Assembly: GCA_902362375.1 (NCBI GenBank)
Contig: CABIVS010000018.1
Location: 30,562 to 76,751, forward strand
Source: Bacteroidaceae bacterium
GTDB lineage: Bacteria; Bacteroidota; Bacteroidia; Bacteroidales; Bacteroidaceae
Length of the DNA stretch: 46,190 nucleotides
Direction of reading: 5' to 3'
In this document: piece by piece, positions 41,600 through 46,190 of the stretch
Position numbering within the stretch: position 1 is the first letter of the stretch
Layout: each line of letters begins with the position of its first letter
The notes under the pieces: generated by a model
Seen by the model: only the letters and a program-made list of their open reading frames with translations
Databases searched by the model: none
What the model was told of the DNA's origin: nothing
Translations under genes and position numbers: made by a program

Positions 41600-42460
41600 A
41601 TGAGACAACTAAAGATTACCAAAAGTATCACTAACAGAGAGAGCGCTTCTCTTGATAAGTATTTGCAGGAAATCGGCCGTGAAGACCTGATTACTGTCGA
41701 GGAAGAAGTGGAACTCGCTCAACGCATTCGTAAGGGTGACCGTGTAGCATTGGAAAAATTGACACGTGCCAATCTTCGTTTCGTCGTATCTGTGGCTAAA
41801 CAGTACCAAAACCAAGGTTTGAGTTTGCCTGACTTGATTAATGAAGGCAATTTAGGACTGATTAAGGCTGCCGAGAAATTTGATGAAACACGTGGATTTA
41901 AGTTCATTAGCTACGCTGTATGGTGGATTCGCCAGTCTATTCTGCAAGCATTGGCAGAGCAGTCGCGTATTGTTCGTCTCCCGTTGAATCAGGTAGGTTC
42001 GCTGAATAAGATCAGCAAAGCCTTCTCGAAGTTTGAACAGGAAAACGAGCGGCGTCCGTCTCCCGAGGAGTTGGCAGACGAACTGGAAATTCCGGTTGAT
42101 AAAATCTCTGATACGCTGAAGGTATCCGGCCGTCATATTTCGGTGGATGCGCCTTTTGTGGAAGGGGAGGACAACAGCCTGTTGGATGTGTTGGTTAACG
42201 ATGATTCGCCAATGGCGGACCGCTCTCTGGTTAATGAGTCTCTTGCGAGGGAAATTGATAGAGCTCTTTCTACGTTAACCGATAGAGAAAAAGAAATCAT
42301 TCAGATGTTTTTCGGTATCGGACAGCAAGAAATGACATTGGAAGAAATCGGCGATAAATTTGGCCTCACACGTGAGCGCGTTCGTCAGATTAAAGAAAAA
42401 GCAATTAGAAGACTTAGACAAAGTAATCGTAGTAAATTGCTCAAATCTTACTTGGGATAA
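41600..42460 (+). CDS. rpoD: Primary RNA polymerase sigma factor, sigma-ABfr type
   Basis: A 286-residue group 1/2-like sigma factor; the Bacteroides primary sigma is this short and lacks the long N-terminal region 1.1 of E. coli. Region 2 has [35 protein letters not shown] and [13 protein letters not shown]; region 3 begins [11 protein letters not shown]; region 4 has [20 protein letters not shown]. It recognises the TTTG/TAnnTTTG promoters found throughout this window. Complete. Confidence 0.96.
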   Translation: MRQLKITKSITNRESASLDKYLQEIGREDLITVEEEVELAQRIRKGDRVALEKLTRANLRFVVSVAKQYQNQGLSLPDLINEGNLGLIKAAEKFDETRGFKFISYAVWWIRQSILQALAEQSRIVRLPLNQVGSLNKISKAFSKFEQENERRPSPEELADELEIPVDKISDTLKVSGRHISVDAPFVEGEDNSLLDVLVNDDSPMADRSLVNESLAREIDRALSTLTDREKEIIQMFFGIGQQEMTLEEIGDKFGLTRERVRQIKEKAIRRLRQSNRSKLLKSYLG

Positions 42461-42498
42461 GTAAGGAATATCAGTTTCTGAAAGAAAAAAGAATTTGA

Positions 42499-42549
42499 GT
42501 CGCATAAGTCGCACTTTTCATATAGAAGAATGTACTTATGCGACTTTTT
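42499..42549 (+). terminator. Terminator after rpoD
   Basis: GTCGCATAAGT (42499-42509) and ACTTATGCGAC (42534-42544) pair perfectly, followed by TTTTT. Confidence 0.85.
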
Positions 42550-42594
42550 ACATAAGCCCCATTCTATAATTCAATCTTATACTATGCGAGTTTA

Positions 42595-43218
42595 ATGAAA
42601 AGGTCAGTTTTAATATCATTGGTTCTTATTGCTTTGGGAGCTGGGATGGTGGCATATGCAAAATGTGCGGCATCCTCTTCTGATTCGGTGCCCGCTAAAG
42701 TAGAGCAGCGTTTGCGGGAGAAAGCACAGGCGGGAAAGGCTTATTGTGATAAGAACGGATATAATACGAATTATTGCTTTCTGGTAGATTTCAGTATTCA
42801 TTCTGGTAAGAGGCGTTTCTTTGTATGGGACTTCAAGGGAGATTCCGTGAAATATGCCAGTCTCTGTGCTCATGGATATGGGAAAAATAGCACTGTGTCC
42901 AAGCCTGTATTCAGCAATGTGGAAGGTAGCTATTGCTCTTCGTTGGGGAAATACAAGGTGGGTATCCGGTCGTATAGCAAGTGGGGAATCAATATTCATT
43001 ATAAATTACATGGATTGGAAGCGACGAATAATAATGCCTTCAAGCGGTATATCGTGTTGCATTCTTATACTCCATTGCCGGAAACAGAGGTATATCCTTT
43101 GCATCTTCCGTTAGGAATCAGTCAGGGGTGTCCTGTAATATCTGATGAAGTGATGAGGAAAGTTGACGGGTTGCTCAAAGCGGAAAAGAAACCAGTCCTG
43201 TTATGGGTCTATGACTAA
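42595..43218 (+). CDS. L,D-transpeptidase catalytic domain (YkuD_2-like) protein
   Basis: A 207-residue exported protein. The N-terminal hydrophobic segment ISLVLIALGAGMVAYAKCA acts as signal or anchor. The catalytic-type motif is IVLHSYTP followed about 25 residues later by GISQGCPVIS, giving the His and S-x-G-C pair of YkuD-fold enzymes. The family is annotated as murein L,D-transpeptidase catalytic domain protein, and the cell-wall role is inferred. It is its own unit with a small terminator after it. Confidence 0.88.
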   Translation: MKRSVLISLVLIALGAGMVAYAKCAASSSDSVPAKVEQRLREKAQAGKAYCDKNGYNTNYCFLVDFSIHSGKRRFFVWDFKGDSVKYASLCAHGYGKNSTVSKPVFSNVEGSYCSSLGKYKVGIRSYSKWGINIHYKLHGLEATNNNAFKRYIVLHSYTPLPETEVYPLHLPLGISQGCPVISDEVMRKVDGLLKAEKKPVLLWVYD

Positions 43219-43242
43219 GAAATGCTATTTATTTGAGATAAA

Positions 43243-43265
43243 TAGAGGTAATCTCCTCTTTTTTG
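43243..43265 (+). terminator. Short terminator after the L,D-transpeptidase gene
   Basis: AGAGG, loop taatct, CCTCT followed by TTTTT. It lies 2 bases before the next gene's -7 element. Confidence 0.6.
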
Positions 43266-43266
43266 T

Positions 43267-43274
43267 TACCTTTG
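43267..43274 (+). promoter_or_regulatory. -7 element of the 133-aa gene
   Basis: TACCTTTG; predicted start near 43281, 15 nt before the ATG. Confidence 0.5.
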
Positions 43275-43295
43275 CAAGGTTAAAAATTATATGAT

Positions 43296-43697
43296 ATGAA
43301 ATACGTAAAAATACTATTTGCAATTGCACTTGTGTTTACCATGTGCTCCGCTTTTTCCTTGAAAAAAGACCACTCTAAACCAGTTTATGCTTTTGGAATT
43401 TCTGCTTCATTTACGGATACAGTAGTCTATTTCACGGACATTCAGATATTAGATAGTGCGAAGGTCAGCAAGGAAGGTTTCTTGTCTCACCGTGAGTTAT
43501 ATAGTTATCAGTTGAAGAATTATCTGGAGGATAATCAGTTGCAGCAGAATAGTACATGTATGATTTACTTCTCGGAAAACAAGAAGAAATTAGAGAAAGA
43601 AGCAACGAAGATTCTGAATAAATACAAGAAGAATAATAGAATGACGGTGTCGCGGATTGATTCCGATAAATTCCATTTTACGAAACCGGAAGAGTAA
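43296..43697 (+). CDS. Exported protein of unknown function (133 aa)
   Basis: Signal segment MKYVKILFAIALVFTMCSAF; the Cys at 17 (FTMC) could be a lipidation site, but the lipobox is weak. The mature part has YAFGISASFTDTVVYFTDIQ and a lysine-rich helix near the C-terminus (KKKLEKEATKILNKYKKNN). It resembles short conserved Bacteroides exported proteins without a known role. Monocistronic, with its own -7 element and terminator. Confidence 0.75.
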   Translation: MKYVKILFAIALVFTMCSAFSLKKDHSKPVYAFGISASFTDTVVYFTDIQILDSAKVSKEGFLSHRELYSYQLKNYLEDNQLQQNSTCMIYFSENKKKLEKEATKILNKYKKNNRMTVSRIDSDKFHFTKPEE

Positions 43698-43725
43698 TAA
43701 GCAATGGTTGAATTGTTAATATAAT

Positions 43726-43757
43726 AAGAGATGCAGTTTTGCATCTCTTATTTTTTT
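43726..43757 (+). terminator. Terminator overlapping the next promoter
   Basis: AAGAGATGCA (43726-43735), loop gttt, TGCATCTCTT (43740-43749), then A and a run of T that merges into the -7 element at 43757. Confidence 0.8.
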
Positions 43758-43764
43758 ATCTTTG
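43757..43764 (+). promoter_or_regulatory. -7 element of the clostripain-family gene
   Basis: TATCTTTG; predicted start near 43771, 17 nt before the ATG. It shares bases with the U-run of the preceding terminator. Confidence 0.6.
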
Positions 43765-43787
43765 CCTCGTCATTAATAAAAAATATT

Positions 43788-44999
43788 ATGAGAAAGATTA
43801 AAATATTATCCCTTTTGTTCTGTGTTGCAATGTTGGTGGCAGCTTGTCACGATGATGAAGAAGGTCCTATTACACCTCAACCACGTGAACAGGTGGGGCG
43901 TACTGTGTTGATATATATTGTAGGTGATAATGGGAACAACGAACTGTCTACTCTCTTTAAAAATAATTTTAGAGACATGAAAAAGGGGATGGAAGAGGTT
44001 GACTATTCCAAATGCAACTTAGTGGTTTATAGCGAAATGGTTGATGATGTTCCCCATCTTATTTCATTAAAAAATCAGAATGGTGAAGTAGTGGCAGATA
44101 CCCTTTTTACTTATGCTGAGCAAAATCCTTTAGATAAGAATGTGATGTCTGCTGTTATTTCTCAAACAGTTAGTTACTTCCCTGCAGATAGTTATGGCTT
44201 TGTTTTTCTATCTCATAGTTCTTCATGGGTGCCGGCTACTAAAGATGCAAACTCTCGCTCAATCGGATATTATCGTCTAACCCAAATGAATATCCCGGAT
44301 TTTCATGAAGTGTTATTGTCTTCTTTTCCTAAACCTCTGAAATTTATTTTATTTGATTCGTGTTCTATGCAGGCTGTTGAAGTAGCTTATGAGTTACGCG
44401 ATTGTGCAGAATATTTTATTGGTTCACCTACTGAAATACCAGGGCCTGGAGCACCTTATAGTGCGGTTGTTCCGGAAATGTTTACTGAAAATAATTTACC
44501 CATTAATATCGCAAATGCTTATTTTGATTATTATGAAAGATATTATACAGGTGAAATACCATGGAGTGATGCTAACTGGACAGGTGGAGTTGCTATTTCT
44601 GTGATTAATAGTACTGCTTTAGATAATTTCGCTATGGTTACTAAAACTATTATTCCTAAGTATATCAAAGATGAAAGCGTGGTAGATCGTAATGGTATAT
44701 TGCTTTATGATTTTAATAATCATGCCAATTATGATTTTGATAATTTAATTCAGACTTTGACGGGAGGAAAAGATAATACAGATTATCAGTTATGGCGTCA
44801 ATCCTTCGTTGAGACTGTTATATATTCTAAGACTACCTCAAAAAATTATTCGGGAATAACCAAGAATATGTTTTCTATGGAAAAAGCAGAAGGACTTTCT
44901 ACATACATTCCTAATGGAACGCATAGTTCTGCAATGAATAATTTTTATCGAACATTACAATGGTATTCCGCTGCCGGATGGAATGAAACTGGTTGGTAA
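43788..44999 (+). CDS. Clostripain (C11) family cysteine peptidase lipoprotein
   Basis: A 403-residue lipoprotein: LLFCVAMLVAAC places the lipidated Cys at residue 20, followed by HDDEEGP. The peptidase C11 core has TVLIYIVGDNGNNEL at its start, the catalytic His in FVFLSHSSSW and the Cys in LFDSCSMQAVEVAYEL. The start at 43788 is preferred to the open frame from 43731, because it places the lipoprotein signal at the N-terminus and follows the -7 element. Family members cut after Arg or Lys; the substrate here is unknown. Complete. Confidence 0.88.
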   Translation: MRKIKILSLLFCVAMLVAACHDDEEGPITPQPREQVGRTVLIYIVGDNGNNELSTLFKNNFRDMKKGMEEVDYSKCNLVVYSEMVDDVPHLISLKNQNGEVVADTLFTYAEQNPLDKNVMSAVISQTVSYFPADSYGFVFLSHSSSWVPATKDANSRSIGYYRLTQMNIPDFHEVLLSSFPKPLKFILFDSCSMQAVEVAYELRDCAEYFIGSPTEIPGPGAPYSAVVPEMFTENNLPINIANAYFDYYERYYTGEIPWSDANWTGGVAISVINSTALDNFAMVTKTIIPKYIKDESVVDRNGILLYDFNNHANYDFDNLIQTLTGGKDNTDYQLWRQSFVETVIYSKTTSKNYSGITKNMFSMEKAEGLSTYIPNGTHSSAMNNFYRTLQWYSAAGWNETGW

Positions 45000-45084
45000 A
45001 TGCGAGAGGGAGTTTTCCAAATACCAACGCACGCAGGAGCCACCCTTGCAAAAATAAAGTCATGAATAGTGGAACAGGTACAAA

Positions 45085-45678
45085 GGGGACAGTGGGGACA
45101 CCGCATAATATTCTCACACACACACACATGCGCGCGTATAATAAGGTAGAAAATAATGAAACGATGGGGGAAGAAGGGGATGGCGGTGAAGAATGAGTGT
45201 TACCGGGTAGTGAACCGCAATATCTCATTGTTTTTTTCTCCGAAGCTGACTGGCTGAACTGGTGAGCGTCTTATGAACCACGGAAGTCCTGTAAATGTCC
45301 GCAAATAGAGTGATCTTTATTTTGAGGAATAATATCCACAGGTGTTCTGCAAACATCGACGTTAACGGAATAGGGCTTATCTGTAAAGCCGGAGCGGACA
45401 CTTCTACTGCCCATGTCACGCATATTCTGCCGTTCCTTCTTCCTGTAGACATTAGTTATCGTATGAATGTTGATGAGAATTTCTTCTTTGACAAGTAGAG
45501 AGCAGAATTGGTCTGTACATAGGTATGGTAGCTGGTGGCTGCCATGAGGTGAAGGAAGATATGTACCCCTCCTGACTTCTGACCCAATGCGGAATGTTTA
45601 TCAATGTAGCTAGTCAGGGAGCATATATATGTACGCGTGTGTGTGATGGTGCCTCGAAAAAGTGTCCCTACTGTCCCC
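45085..45678. repeat. Inverted-repeat-bounded segment, possible decayed mobile unit
   Basis: GGGGACAGTGGGGACAC (45085-45101) is mirrored by GTGTCCCTACTGTCCCC (45662-45678), 16 of 17 bases complementary. Just inside, a CA run ending in GCGCGCGTA (45114-45138) is mirrored by TACGCGTGTGTGTGA (45632-45645). The arms thus share the same order of modules over about 50 bases. No transposase is recognisable. Confidence 0.6.
45240..45600 (-). pseudogene. Degenerate coding remnant, unrecognised
   Basis: On the minus strand protein-like stretches appear in changing frames, such as GGVHIFLHLMAATSYHTYVQ and, in another frame, SVNVDVCRTPVDIIPQNKD, broken by stops. The pattern suggests a gene decayed by frameshifts. 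I cannot name the family. Confidence 0.3.
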
Positions 45679-45723
45679 GCTTGTTATTAACAATGCGGTG
45701 ATTTGGCAATGCTAAAGCGGTGC

Positions 45724-45760
45724 TTTACGAGTGCTAAAGCATAGCTTTAGCACTCGTAAA
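45724..45760. repeat. Perfect 17-bp palindrome
   Basis: TTTACGAGTGCTAAAGC (45724-45740), loop ata, GCTTTAGCACTCGTAAA (45744-45760). Partial copies of GCTAAAGC and CTTTACGAG flank it on the left. Could be a REP-type element or terminator. Confidence 0.85.
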
Positions 45761-45926
45761 ACATAGCTCTTCTAAGGCTTTCCTAATGCATCTGGTATTA
45801 CTCTCATTTCCTCGTCTATTTCTACGCCCTTCTAATCCTATCAAAAAAATATGTTCTACAACATCGTTATGCATCAGCACTTTAGCAAATGTATTCAAAA
45901 ATAATTAGAAAAAATAGTTTGATATA

Positions 45927-45958
45927 TTTGGATTGTATACCAAAAGGGGCTACTTTTG
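45927..45958 (+). promoter_or_regulatory. Upstream tandem promoter P1, probable rRNA operon
   Basis: TTTG at 45927-45930, a 20-base spacer and TACTTTTG at 45951-45958. No coding region follows in the window. Confidence 0.65.
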
Positions 45959-46052
45959 CACCCGCTTTCCAAGAGAAGAAAGCCTTGAAAAATTGACTTA
46001 GTGAAAAAGCGGAATCCCCCTTAAAGAAAAGAACAAAAAACTTCCGAAAAAG

Positions 46053-46085
46053 TTTGGATAATACTGAATAAAGTTCTTATCTTTG
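46053..46085 (+). promoter_or_regulatory. Downstream tandem promoter P2, probable rRNA operon
   Basis: TTTG at 46053-46056, a 21-base spacer and TATCTTTG at 46078-46085, preceded by an A-rich stretch that could act as an UP element. The leader that follows has no start codon of note and runs to the edge. Strong tandem promoters with an untranslated leader fit a 16S rRNA operon just outside; the rRNA itself is not seen. Confidence 0.65.
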
Positions 46086-46190
46086 CAGTCCGATTCGCAA
46101 AGAAAACCGGCGAGTTCTTCTTTCATACATTCTTTCCCTTTCGCATAGAGAGCCAGAGAAAATAAAGTAAAAAGAAAAACTGAAAAAAAA

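Larger units (their letters stand above)
45000..45926. other. Gene-free region after the clostripain gene
   Basis: No intact gene is seen. It contains an inverted-repeat-bounded degenerate segment (45085-45678), CA/GT microsatellites and a perfect palindrome (45724-45760). These are listed separately. Confidence 0.6.

Noticed and set aside
45114..45138. CA microsatellite as a phase-variable tract of a gene
   Set aside because: It is not inside or directly before an intact gene, so slippage would have no evident target.

Overview
The window reads as a chromosomal segment of a Bacteroides species. Supporting signs are the short 286-residue primary sigma factor, the repeated Bacteroides-type promoter (TTTG, about 21 bases, TAnnTTTG), Bacteroidota-only families (DUF4494, DUF3078, DUF3871, BACON domains) and a type A RNase P RNA. 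Species level cannot be decided by eye.

Left core, 1-16.2 kb: a truncated folC; a PIN-PhoH ATPase; a minus-strand operon DUF4494, yggS, dihydroorotate dehydrogenase-like protein; an HdeD-type membrane protein; thiol peroxidase tpx; a DUF3078 outer-membrane protein; a TPR protein with a DedA protein; glnS; and the phosphate module, with pstS divergent from pstC-pstA-pstB-phoU. The pst intergenic region carries heptamers in 11-base phase that look like PhoB boxes. PstC carries a periplasmic insertion resembling a piece of PstS. Several genes are separated by long palindromic repeats of at least two families.

Island, 16238-30760: an AT-rich integrative element of about 14.5 kb bounded by 28-bp direct repeats with one mismatch. 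It sits in the terminator of a candidate small host RNA and ends at the promoter of ribE. It encodes a 602-residue tyrosine integrase next to tandem 13-bp repeats; an unrecognised protein with a long structured leader, flanked by a perfect 15-bp inverted repeat; an SF2 helicase-like protein with a lysine-less Walker A; a DUF3871 protein; several tiny membrane or unknown proteins separated by related hairpins; a catalytic-domain-only, FimB-sized tyrosine recombinase; a candidate structured RNA of about 250 nt with its own promoter and U-run; a 1011-residue BACON/L-domain surface lipoprotein; and two secreted or anchored unknown proteins. No relaxase, coupling protein, replication initiator or phage structural gene is visible, so the element probably moves with help. 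The recombinase plus structured RNA section (24.1-25.3 kb) is the most likely place for an undescribed system.

Right core, 30.8-46.2 kb: ribE and a nitroreductase; a tricorn-like S41 protease and a YihY membrane protein; rnpB; a cell-wall set (NlpC/P60 peptidase, dipeptide epimerase, and further on an L,D-transpeptidase-fold protein); a DegP/HtrA protease; rpoD; a small unknown exported protein; and a clostripain-family lipoprotein. The last 1.2 kb lacks an intact gene. It holds a degenerate segment between inverted repeats, a perfect palindrome, and two tandem strong promoters that probably drive an rRNA operon just outside the window.
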